DNA of 24,066 nt from CALJIC01 sp039805565 (GTDB lineage: Bacteria > Chloroflexota > Chloroflexia > Chloroflexales > Roseiflexaceae), in assembly GCA_039805565.1 (NCBI GenBank), contig JBDLTZ010000175.1, forward strand, positions 1 to 24,066, read 5' to 3'. The translations under genes were made by a program, and so were the position numbers. Numbering within the stretch: position 1 is the first letter of the stretch; each line of letters opens with the position of its first letter. The notes below the pieces were generated by a model. It saw only the letters and a program-made list of their open reading frames with translations. It had not been told where the DNA came from and made no database searches. Of this stretch, positions 1 to 6,487 are shown one piece after another.

Positions 1-873
1 CGCGAACAGCCCCCCGAGCGCCTGATCCTGCAGCCCGAAGCGCTCCTTGAAGAACAGGTTGAGGTACGGCATCAGCAGCGCCGCCCCGACCGAGATCAGC
101 GCGGGGGGGAGGAGAAGTGGAACGATAAACGCAAAACGATAAACGCTAAAGGTCTGCCTTGCGGGTGCTGCACTATCACTCACTGTAGGTGAAGGCTGGG
201 GTATCGGCGTGGTGATCGTGGGCACGGGCGCTTCAACTGCCCCCTCTTTAGCGTTCAGCGTTTGGCCTTCAGCCTTCACAAAGAGCAGCGGCACGAGCGC
301 CAGCACCAGCCCCGCCCCGGCCACGGCGAAGGAGGCGCGGTAGGCGGCGGGGCTCTCCGCACCCGCGCCGAGCAGCCGGGCGCAGAGGGAGGGGAGCTGG
401 CCCGCCAGCAGGCTCCCGGCGCCGGCCACGCCCAGGTTGACGGCGGCGTTCGCGCTGAAGAGGTGGTCGCGCGTGGCGTCGTCGCTGTGGCGCATCATGA
501 AGGGCGCCGCCGAGACCTGGAACAGCACCGCGGCCACGCCGGTGAGCCCAGCAGCGAGCAGGAGGGGGACCTGGGCGGGCCAGAGCGCCAGCGTCAGCGC
601 CCCACACGCCTGGAGCGCCGCGCTCGCCAGCAGGGCCCGCCGCGGGCCGACGCGCGCCGCCAGCCACCAGAGCGGCAGACTCAGCGCGGCGGCCGTCGCC
701 ACCCCCGCGACCGTGAGCAGGCCGAGGAAGCTCCGCGGGTGGCCGAGCGCCAGCACCGCCAGGTTGAAGAGCAGGCTGGTGACGGCGAGGCTACCCGTCA
801 CCAGCGCGGCGTGCGTCAGATAGAGCCAGGACGGCCCACCAAGCGCGAGCCAGCGACGCAGGTACGCTGCCAC
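1..873 (-). CDS. MFS transporter, N-terminal part (truncated by window edge)
   Basis: An open frame of 291 codons starts at a GTG at 873 and is still open at base 1. It is a multi-pass membrane protein: hydrophobic segments alternate with short loops, and the loop after helix 2 reads ARVGPRRALLASA, which resembles the basic MFS loop between helices 2 and 3. About six helices are followed by a long polar central loop (about residues 200-245), then the next helix (VPLLLPPALISVGAALLMPY). This is the usual 6+6 MFS arrangement, so roughly the first two thirds are visible. The start lies 4 bp after the stop of the C39-like peptidase gene, with a purine-rich GGAGCGGGGG ahead of it, so the two are probably co-transcribed and translationally coupled. 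The central loop is encoded by an unusual AT-rich palindromic stretch (see repeat at 121-262). The substrate cannot be told. Confidence 0.85.
   Translation of the reverse strand, partial: MAAYLRRWLALGGPSWLYLTHAALVTGSLAVTSLLFNLAVLALGHPRSFLGLLTVAGVATAAALSLPLWWLAARVGPRRALLASAALQACGALTLALWPAQVPLLLAAGLTGVAAVLFQVSAAPFMMRHSDDATRDHLFSANAAVNLGVAGAGSLLAGQLPSLCARLLGAGAESPAAYRASFAVAGAGLVLALVPLLFVKAEGQTLNAKEGAVEAPVPTITTPIPQPSPTVSDSAAPARQTFSVYRFAFIVPLLLPPALISVGAALLMPYLNLFFKERFGLQDQALGGLFA
121..262. repeat. AT-rich inverted-repeat element inside the MFS gene
   Basis: Bases 121-151 are strikingly AT-rich for this window and consist of repeated AACGATAAACGC-like units. The arm AACGCTAAAG (142-151) recurs as its exact reverse complement CTTTAGCGTT at 246-255, followed by a further CAGCGTTTGGCC. 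The two arms flank about 95 bp that encode the Pro/Thr-rich central loop of the transporter, and the reading frame stays open. It looks like a small palindromic repeat, or the ends of a miniature element, taken into the coding sequence between helices 6 and 7. The family of the repeat is not identified. Confidence 0.5.
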
Positions 874-877
874 CGCG

Positions 878-1870
878 CTACTGCCCCCGCTCCACCGCCA
901 GCCCGTCGAAATCCTGCGCGCCCCAGGACGCCAGGAACGCGTCCCAGCCGACCTCGTACTCGTACGGGCGCTGCCGGTTGCTGCTCGTGGGCCCGAGCAC
1001 GTCGCGGATGACCACCGCATCCCGGTTGAAGCCGATCACCACCACCGCGTGGTCGTTGCCCAGCACCGTGCGGAACTCCTGTCCCTCAGGGGTGCGCCAG
1101 ACCGCCGGGCGCCACGGCTTGAAGTCCACCGTCGTCTTCATCCAGACCAGCGCGCCGCGCCGCAGCGCCGCCTCGACTCCAGCGCGGTCGCGGACCGGCT
1201 CGGCCGGCAGGCCGTAGTGCTCGAACACTCGCCGCATCGCCGAGCCCGTCGAGCGCGCCAGGAAGTTGGCGGTGTAGTCGCCTGAGTAGCGCTGGGCGAT
1301 GTCGCCGCCGTGGATCACGAAGCCGTCGCGCGTCTCCTCGATATACGGCTCGACCCGCTCATCCACGCCCACGATCCCCACCATCTCATCCACCGACACG
1401 TCGTAGCCGAAGGTGGCGAAGATCACCCAGGCGGCATCGAACTCGCATGAGTACTGGTAGGCCTGCCCCTCCTTGGAGGCCGCGGGGATGTAGGCGTCGT
1501 AGAGCCGCCCGTTCACCTCGACCGGGGCCGGGCTCAGCGCCGGCGTGGCCCCCGGCCCATCTCCCTGCACCGCGACCGGGGCCGGGCTCGGCGCCGGCGT
1601 GGCCCCCGGCCCATCTCCCTGCACCTCGACCGGGGCCGGGCTCGGCGCCGGCGTGGCCGTCGGCCCCTCAGACCGTGTTGGGAGAGGGGTGTCAGGGAGT
1701 GCTGTCGGCGCGGCAGTCTGGGTGGGTGGCACCGCGAGGGCCAGCGGCGTGATGGGCGCGGGCGGCTCAGGGCGCACCACGGCGCGGATCTGGCCGCGCA
1801 CGCCGGGGTGCAGCGCGAGGGCGCCGAGGGCGGCGAGCGTGACAAGAGCCAGGGCGGCGGTGCGACGCAT
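878..1870 (-). CDS. Secreted C39-like papain-fold cysteine peptidase
   Basis: A 330-residue protein. It starts with a signal peptide or membrane anchor (MRRTAALALV, hydrophobic to about residue 20), then a Pro/Ala/Thr-rich linker to about residue 120 containing three copies of an 18-residue repeat (GDGPGATPAPSPAPVEVQ type). The catalytic domain follows. It has the shape of the Peptidase_C39_2 family: a candidate nucleophile Cys142 in YSCEFDAAW, His274 in GNDHAVVVIGF and Asp290 in VIRDVLGP. The nucleophile motif differs from the usual ECGPA of C39 peptidases, so activity is likely but not certain. It probably acts outside the membrane, tethered by the linker. The MFS gene begins 4 bp downstream, suggesting one transcript; no bacteriocin-like substrate or ABC exporter is nearby. 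The start is the ATG at 1870, with CGGAGGTCCCG upstream as a ribosome site. Confidence 0.8.
   Translation of the reverse strand: MRRTAALALVTLAALGALALHPGVRGQIRAVVRPEPPAPITPLALAVPPTQTAAPTALPDTPLPTRSEGPTATPAPSPAPVEVQGDGPGATPAPSPAPVAVQGDGPGATPALSPAPVEVNGRLYDAYIPAASKEGQAYQYSCEFDAAWVIFATFGYDVSVDEMVGIVGVDERVEPYIEETRDGFVIHGGDIAQRYSGDYTANFLARSTGSAMRRVFEHYGLPAEPVRDRAGVEAALRRGALVWMKTTVDFKPWRPAVWRTPEGQEFRTVLGNDHAVVVIGFNRDAVVIRDVLGPTSSNRQRPYEYEVGWDAFLASWGAQDFDGLAVERGQ
1514..1658 (-). repeat. 54-bp tandem repeat, about 2.7 copies, in the C39-like peptidase linker
   Basis: Copies begin at 1514, 1568 and 1622; the last is partial. Full copies differ at only a couple of positions. Each encodes 18 residues of the Pro/Ala/Gly-rich spacer between the signal peptide and the catalytic domain. 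The near-identity at DNA level points to recent expansion, and copy number may vary between strains. Confidence 0.9.
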
Positions 1871-2066
1871 CGGGACCTCCGGTGGTAGAGCCGCCGGCGG
1901 CGGCGGCGCGTCGGAGGAAGTATACTAGCAATGAGACAAGATGATCATCGTCGATTCGTCGTCGCCAGGCCTGTCGGGCGCGGCACCTGCCGTCCCGTGG
2001 CCCGCGCCACGGATCACGCCCCGCGCCCCTGACAGGTCTTGTCACCGCGAGCATGGGAGACACCGC
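1871..2066. promoter_or_regulatory. Divergent intergenic region with a short palindrome
   Basis: This 196-bp gap separates the minus-strand C39-like peptidase from the plus-strand hydrolase and should carry both promoters. The AT-richer stretch around 1917-1945 (TATACTAGCAATGAGACAAG) is the likeliest promoter zone, but no convincing -35/-10 pair was found. A perfect 5-bp inverted repeat, TGACA at 2030-2034 and TGTCA at 2040-2044, lies just ahead of the ribosome site of the hydrolase gene and could be an operator or an mRNA hairpin. Confidence 0.3.
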
Positions 2067-3224
2067 ATGCCCCTGACGCGAACATTGGCCGCCGCGCTCC
2101 TCGCCGCGCTCCTCGCCGCGTGCGGCGGCGCGGCCCCTGCCGCGACGCGGCTCTCGCCGCCCGCCCCGAGCGCCGAACCACCCACGCCCGCCCCAAGCGC
2201 TACGCCCGCCCCGAGCGCCGAGCCGCCCACACCCGCCCCGAGCGTCACGCCCGCCCCGCCCACTGCGACGGCGGCACCACCTACGCCCACACCCGCCCCG
2301 CCAACCGCTACGCCCGACCCGTGGGCCACCTTCGCGCCCTACACCATCGAGGGCATGCGCGCGCGAGACTACGGCCAGGAAGGGGACATCGAGGTCGTGC
2401 GGGTGCTCGAGGAGACGGCCGAGTTCACCCGCTACCTGATCGCCTACCGCGGCGACGGGCTGCGCCTCACGGGCATGATGAACCGCCCACGCGGCGAAGG
2501 CCCATTCCCGGTGGTCATCCTGGCGCACGGCTACTACCCGCTCGACGTCTACCAGACCGGCAATGGTACCAGGACCGCGGCCGACTACCTGGCGAGGCGC
2601 GGGTTCCTGACCCTCTCGCCGGACTTCCGCTCACACGCCGGCTCCGACGACGCGCCGAACCTCTTCCGCGCCGGCCACGTGATCGACACCCTCCACCTGA
2701 TCCCCCAGGCGCAGCGCCTCCCCGACGCGCGCCCCGGCCCGGTGGGGCTGTGGGGCCACAGCAACGGCGGCGCGGTGGCGGCCAAGGTCGTGGCGGTGAG
2801 CGACCAGGTGGCCGCGGCGGTGATCTACGCGCCGGCGTCCCTCACCATCGCCGAGGACTACGCTTTCCGTCAGGAGCGCTGGCGGCGGCGCGCCGGTCAG
2901 CCGCCAGGGCGCCGCAGCGGCGTGATCGACCGCCTTGAGATCGAGTTCCCGGTGAAGCCCGAGGAGGGGCCGGACCTCTACCAGCGCCTCTCGCCGCTGC
3001 CGTACCTCGATCTCGTCCAGGCGCCGGTGCAGATCCACTGGGGCACCCTCGACGAGACCGTGCCCTACAAGTGGCCCGGCGACCTCCTCGCGGGGCTCGA
3101 GGCGGCCGGCAGGCAGGTCGAGTACTTCGAGTACGAGGGCCAGCCGCACTCCTTCCAGGGCGCCGGCAACCAGCTCTACCTCCAGCGCATCGGTGACTTC
3201 TACGCCCAGCACCTCGCGCCGTAG
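2067..3224 (+). CDS. Lipoprotein alpha/beta hydrolase (dienelactone hydrolase / prolyl oligopeptidase-like)
   Basis: The ATG at 2067 is chosen over an in-frame ATG at 1941 because it follows GGGAG and gives a clean lipoprotein signal (MPLTRTLAAALLAALLAAC, lipid Cys19). The protein is then 385 residues. Residues 20-85 form a Pro/Ala/Thr/Ser linker. The hydrolase domain follows: an oxyanion-hole HG at about 154 in ILAHGYYP, nucleophile Ser232 in GHSNGG, Asp329 in GTLDETVP and His361 in GQPHSFQG, the complete triad in the expected order. Such enzymes hydrolyse esters or small peptides. This one would sit on the outer face of the membrane. The substrate is unknown. It appears monocistronic: a divergent gene lies upstream and a LacI-regulated promoter with its operators downstream. 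Confidence 0.85.
   Translation: MPLTRTLAAALLAALLAACGGAAPAATRLSPPAPSAEPPTPAPSATPAPSAEPPTPAPSVTPAPPTATAAPPTPTPAPPTATPDPWATFAPYTIEGMRARDYGQEGDIEVVRVLEETAEFTRYLIAYRGDGLRLTGMMNRPRGEGPFPVVILAHGYYPLDVYQTGNGTRTAADYLARRGFLTLSPDFRSHAGSDDAPNLFRAGHVIDTLHLIPQAQRLPDARPGPVGLWGHSNGGAVAAKVVAVSDQVAAAVIYAPASLTIAEDYAFRQERWRRRAGQPPGRRSGVIDRLEIEFPVKPEEGPDLYQRLSPLPYLDLVQAPVQIHWGTLDETVPYKWPGDLLAGLEAAGRQVEYFEYEGQPHSFQGAGNQLYLQRIGDFYAQHLAP
2160..2249 (+). repeat. 45-bp tandem duplication in the hydrolase linker
   Basis: Two adjacent 45-bp units (2160-2204 and 2205-2249) encode PAPSAEPPTPAPSAT and PAPSAEPPTPAPSVT. The DNA copies differ at a handful of positions. As with the linker of the divergent C39-like peptidase, the tether grows by repeat duplication. 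Confidence 0.8.
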
Positions 3225-3239
3225 GCGTGCCTCGCTATC

Positions 3240-3253
3240 CGCAAGCGCTTTCA
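3240..3253. promoter_or_regulatory. LacI-type operator, distal copy
   Basis: CGCAAGCGCTTTCA contains the palindrome AAGCGCTT with the central CG typical of LacI/GalR/CcpA-family sites. It differs at one base from the copy at 3398-3411. It lies 16 bp after the hydrolase stop codon. The centre-to-centre distance to the second copy is 158 bp, close to 15 turns of B-DNA, so looping by a tetrameric repressor is possible. Confidence 0.6.
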
Positions 3254-3361
3254 CTTACGAGCTGGGTTTCGCTTCGGAGGCCCACAGCTGTCCGAAGAGA
3301 AACCATTCTCTAGGCTCTGCGCGCGACAGGTCGCAGTACGCCGTATGCCCTCGCGCGCACA

Positions 3362-3390
3362 TTGACAACCCCCGCCATCTGAAGTACCAT
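3362..3390 (+). promoter_or_regulatory. Sigma70-type promoter of the LacI operon
   Basis: A perfect -35 TTGACA (3362-3367) is followed after a 17-bp spacer by TACCAT (3385-3390), four of six matches to TATAAT. Transcription would start near 3397, inside the adjacent LacI-type operator, and read into the regulator gene at 3478. Confidence 0.65.
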
Positions 3391-3397
3391 TCTTTTA

Positions 3398-3411
3398 CGC
3401 AAGCGCTTCCA
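3398..3411. promoter_or_regulatory. LacI-type operator, promoter-proximal copy
   Basis: CGCAAGCGCTTCCA sits 8 bp after the predicted -10 box and so covers the expected transcription start. This placement fits autorepression by the LacI-family protein encoded immediately downstream. It matches the distal site at 13 of 14 positions. Confidence 0.65.
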
Positions 3412-3477
3412 TATTCCTGCCGGAGCGGGCAAGCCTTCCGCCGCAGTGCCGCGCCGACGTGAGCCGCCGGAGCGTCT

Positions 3478-4497
3478 ATGAGAGACGACCTCACCCTCGC
3501 CGACATCGCCAGGATGGCCGGGGTCTCACCCGCCACCGCCTCGCGCGTGATCAACAACCTCGTCGGGGCGCGCTCGAAGGCCCGCGATCGCGTCCTGCGC
3601 GTCATCGAGGAGACCGGCTTCCAGCCCCACGCCGCCGCCCGCTCGCTCGCCTCGCAGCGCTCGCACGTGATCGGCCTGCTCATCCCCGCGCCCGCCAGCC
3701 AGGTTCTCGGCCACCCCAACGTCCTCCAGCTCGCCGAGGTCACGACCCAGGCGTGCCACGAGCACGGCTACCTGCTGAGCCTGTTCCTGCTCGGCAGCGC
3801 CGCCGACGAGCAGCGCGTCTTGCCGAAGGTCACGCGCAAGGGGTTCGTAGACGGGCTGATCGTGCGCGGCGCCGACGACCGCGGCAGCGACCCGCTGCTT
3901 CACCGCCTCGCCGCCCTCGGCGCGCCCTTTGTGTCGCTCGGCCGCCCCGCCGACCCCCAGCGCATCAGCTACGTGGCCACCGACAACGAGACCGCCGCCT
4001 ACGGCGCCGTTACCCACCTGCTGAACCTGGGCCGGCGGCGGGTGGCGCTCCTTGTGGGCTCGCTCGAGCCGCCGCACAGCCAGGAGCGCCTCTCGGGCTA
4101 CCGCCGCGCGCACACCGAGCGCGCCCTCCCGCTCGACGATCAGCTCGTCGCGGTGGGCGGCATGAGCGAGAGCGCCGCCGCCACACGCGTGCTCCTCCGG
4201 CACCGCCCCGACGCGATCTTCCTGCCGACGCGCGTGGCGCTCGATGTGCTGCGCGTCCTGCGCGACGCCGGGCTGCGGGTGCCCGAGGATATCGCGCTGA
4301 TCGGCTTCGACGACCTGCCGCTGGCCCAGCAGACCGACCCGCCGCTCACCACCGTGGGCCAGCCGATGCAGGCCATGGGCCGGCAGCTCGTGCGCATGCT
4401 GCTGGACCAGATCGAGAACCCCGCCGCCCCGCCGCAGCGGGTCGTCTTCCCGCAGGAGCTCATCGTCCGGCAGTCGTGCGGCGCCCTGCGCCCATGA
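3478..4497 (+). CDS. LacI-family transcriptional regulator
   Basis: A 339-residue protein of normal length for the family. The N-terminal helix-turn-helix (residues 5-26, LTLADIARMAGVSPATASRV) is followed by the hinge helix region (PHAAARSLASQRS). A periplasmic-binding-protein-like sensor domain starts at HVIGLLIPAP and includes IALIGFDDLPLAQQTDPPLTTV near the C-terminus, the classic LacI/GalR pattern. CCGGAG precedes the ATG. It is the first gene of a likely three-gene operon with an aldolase and a dehydrogenase. Two LacI-type operators and a promoter lie upstream, so it probably represses itself and the downstream genes until a pathway intermediate or sugar derivative binds. The effector is unknown. 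Confidence 0.92.
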   Translation: MRDDLTLADIARMAGVSPATASRVINNLVGARSKARDRVLRVIEETGFQPHAAARSLASQRSHVIGLLIPAPASQVLGHPNVLQLAEVTTQACHEHGYLLSLFLLGSAADEQRVLPKVTRKGFVDGLIVRGADDRGSDPLLHRLAALGAPFVSLGRPADPQRISYVATDNETAAYGAVTHLLNLGRRRVALLVGSLEPPHSQERLSGYRRAHTERALPLDDQLVAVGGMSESAAATRVLLRHRPDAIFLPTRVALDVLRVLRDAGLRVPEDIALIGFDDLPLAQQTDPPLTTVGQPMQAMGRQLVRMLLDQIENPAAPPQRVVFPQELIVRQSCGALRP

Positions 4498-4550
4498 CCG
4501 CCCAGCTATGGCCGCAGATCATCGGACCGAGACACTTCAGGAGAACACAC

Positions 4551-5375
4551 ATGAGCATCGGCAGAACACGGATCACCACCAACCCGGTGACGGACAAGCT
4601 TCGCAGCGGCAAGCCCTCGGTGGGCACCTGGCTCTCGCTCTGCTCCCCCGTGGCGGCCGAGAGCATGGCGCATGTGGGGTGGGACTGGCTCGTGGTGGAC
4701 GTCGAGCATAGCCCGGTGGGCTTCGACACCATGGTGAACTGCTTCCGCGCCATCCAGCTCGGCGGCGCCGCCCCCATGGCGCGCGTCCCCTGGAACGACA
4801 CCATCTGGATCCAGCGCACGCTCGACGCCGGCGCGCTTGGCCTGGTAGTGCCGATGGTCAACAGCGCCGAGGACGCCCGCCAGGTGGTGAGCAACATGAA
4901 GTACGCCACCCGCGGCCAGCGCAGCTTCGGCGGGAGCCGCGTGGCGCCCTACCTCGAGAGCGACTACCGCACCTGGGCGGACGAGCACCTGGCGGTGATC
5001 GTGATGATCGAGACCATTCAGGCGGTGGAGCAGGCCGAGGCGATCCTGAGCGTGGACGGGGTGGTAGGCTGCTTCATCGGCCCGAACGACCTGGCGCTCT
5101 CGATGGGCCTCCGCCCACAGGATATCGGCCCGGGAACCGAGCACGAGTCGGCGATGATGGCAGTACTCGCGGCGGCCAAGAAGACCGGCAAGGCCGCCGG
5201 CAAACACTGCTTCAGCGCCTCCGAGGTCACGATGCGCATCGGACAGGGCTTCCAGTACCTGGCGCTGGTGAGCGACGCGGCCTTCATGACCAAGGCGGCG
5301 CAGGAGGCCTACGCGGCGATCGATTTCACCGGCGCGGCGCGCACCGCTGAGGAGGCGGTGGGCAAGCTGTACTAG
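4551..5375 (+). CDS. HpcH/HpaI-family class II aldolase
   Basis: The start is the ATG at 4551, preceded by AGGAG (4539-4543), giving 274 residues, about the usual length. Family members cleave 4-hydroxy-2-oxo acids into pyruvate and an aldehyde with a divalent metal (HpaI, GarL/DDG aldolase, RhmA). Expected residues are present: His53 in VEHSP, Arg78 in ARVPWND, and the metal ligands Glu154 in MIETIQAV and Asp180 in GPNDLALSMG. The specific substrate cannot be read from sequence. It lies 53 bp after the LacI gene and 38 bp before a 2-hydroxyacid dehydrogenase. That pairing suggests breakdown of a sugar acid or similar 2-oxo acid, with the dehydrogenase reducing a product or supplying the substrate. 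Confidence 0.88.
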   Translation: MSIGRTRITTNPVTDKLRSGKPSVGTWLSLCSPVAAESMAHVGWDWLVVDVEHSPVGFDTMVNCFRAIQLGGAAPMARVPWNDTIWIQRTLDAGALGLVVPMVNSAEDARQVVSNMKYATRGQRSFGGSRVAPYLESDYRTWADEHLAVIVMIETIQAVEQAEAILSVDGVVGCFIGPNDLALSMGLRPQDIGPGTEHESAMMAVLAAAKKTGKAAGKHCFSASEVTMRIGQGFQYLALVSDAAFMTKAAQEAYAAIDFTGAARTAEEAVGKLY

Positions 5376-5413
5376 CCGCGAACGCATTCAGATAGCAGAG
5401 AGGCACCATCACG

Positions 5414-6400
5414 ATGAAAAAGGTCTGGACCGAGGTGGAGCTCCACCCCGAGGCGCTGGCGCGGCTGCAGGCCGTGGCCGACGTCGTCACGCGCGGCACC
5501 CTCGAGAACCTTCCCGGCGCCGAGGCCGCCGTCATCGGCCGCAGCACGGTCGACTCCGCGTTCATCGAGCACGCCGGCCCGAGCTTAAAGATGACTATTC
5601 GCCACGGCATCGGCTACAACACCATGGACGTGCCTACCTGCACCAGCTACGGTGTCCTCGCGTGCAACACCCCCGACGGGCCCACCGAGAGCACCGCCGA
5701 GCACGCCGTAGGCCTGCTCCTGGCCGTCGCCAAGGTGATCGTGCGCTCCGACGCAGTGATGCGCGCAAACGAGCGCGTGCCGTTCCACTCGCTGCGCGGC
5801 GTCGAAGTGCGCGACCGCGTCCTTGGGGTGGTGGGCTGCGGGCGCATCGGCCGGCGGGTGGCCGAGATCTGCGCGCTGGGGCTGAAGATGAAGGTGATCG
5901 CCTTTGACCCGTTCCTATCCAGCGCAGCCGGCCTCGCCGAGGGGGTCACGCTGGTGGAGAGCCTCGACGCGCTGCTGGCGCAGTCTGACTTCGTCACGCT
6001 GCACACGCCGCTCAGCGTGGAGACGCACCACCTTATCAGTGAGCGTGAGCTGCGCCTGATGAAGGCGGGCAGTTTCCTCATCAACGTCAGCCGCGGCCCG
6101 GTCCTGGACGAGCAGGCCCTCATCCGCGCCCTGCAGGACGGGCACCTGGCCGGCGCGGCACTCGACGTATTCGACCCGGAGCCGCCCGAGCCAGACAACC
6201 CGCTGCTCACGATGAAGAACGTGGTGGTCACGCCGCACATCGCCAGCTTCACCGACATGGGCTACTGGCGCATGTCCCAGAGTGTGGCGGACCAGGTGAT
6301 CCAGGTGCTGGCCGGCGAGCGCCCCACGTTCGTGATCGACCCGGCGGCCTGGCCCGGGCGCATGGCGTCAACCACGCAGGCGCCTGAGGTTGCGCTGTAG
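5414..6400 (+). CDS. D-isomer-specific 2-hydroxyacid dehydrogenase
   Basis: A 328-residue NAD(P)-dependent dehydrogenase of the phosphoglycerate/glyoxylate/hydroxypyruvate reductase family. It interconverts a 2-oxo acid and a D-2-hydroxy acid in the cytoplasm. The substrate domain (residues 1-95, with RHGIGYNTMDV) is followed by the Rossmann fold with GCGRIG at 141-146 and Asp165 in AFDPF, which favours NAD over NADP. Catalytic Arg227 (NVSRGPVLDE), Glu256 (DPEPPEP) and His275 (VTPHIAS) are all present. There is no C-terminal ACT domain, unlike many SerA proteins, so a catabolic role fits better than serine synthesis. GAGAGG lies 10 bp before the ATG. It is the last gene of the LacI-controlled operon and ends before a strong double hairpin. 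Confidence 0.9.
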   Translation: MKKVWTEVELHPEALARLQAVADVVTRGTLENLPGAEAAVIGRSTVDSAFIEHAGPSLKMTIRHGIGYNTMDVPTCTSYGVLACNTPDGPTESTAEHAVGLLLAVAKVIVRSDAVMRANERVPFHSLRGVEVRDRVLGVVGCGRIGRRVAEICALGLKMKVIAFDPFLSSAAGLAEGVTLVESLDALLAQSDFVTLHTPLSVETHHLISERELRLMKAGSFLINVSRGPVLDEQALIRALQDGHLAGAALDVFDPEPPEPDNPLLTMKNVVVTPHIASFTDMGYWRMSQSVADQVIQVLAGERPTFVIDPAAWPGRMASTTQAPEVAL

Positions 6401-6420
6401 GGTGCATCGTGAGGTGCGTC

Positions 6421-6487
6421 ACCCCTCTCCCGCTGTAGGAGAGGGGGCAGAGGGTGAGGGGCCGAGAGGTGATTGCGGCCCCTCACC
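6421..6487. terminator. Double hairpin between convergent genes, resembling a dispersed intergenic repeat
   Basis: Two perfect inverted repeats follow each other. The first is CCCCTCTCC (6422-6430) with GGAGAGGGG (6438-6446), loop 7. The second is GGTGAGGGGCC (6453-6463) with GGCCCCTCACC (6477-6487), loop 13. The second overlaps the stop codon of the minus-strand acyltransferase fusion. There is no T-tract on either strand, so this is not a textbook intrinsic terminator. Its position between convergent genes suggests it ends or stabilises both transcripts. The CCCTCTCC/GGAGAGGG...GGGTGAGGG pattern resembles repeats scattered through many high-GC bacterial genomes. Confidence 0.65.

Noticed and set aside
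1514..1658. CRISPR-like repeats
   Set aside because: The 54-bp units are directly adjacent without spacers and encode a protein linker, so this is a coding tandem repeat.
1941..2066. Upstream start (ATG 1941) for the lipoprotein hydrolase
   Set aside because: It would bury the lipoprotein signal 42 residues inside the protein and lacks a ribosome site; the ATG at 2067 has both.
3459..4550. Long upstream extension of the aldolase frame across the LacI gene
   Set aside because: The extension is Arg/Pro-rich and out of frame with the clear LacI protein; the aldolase has its own AGGAG and ATG at 4551.
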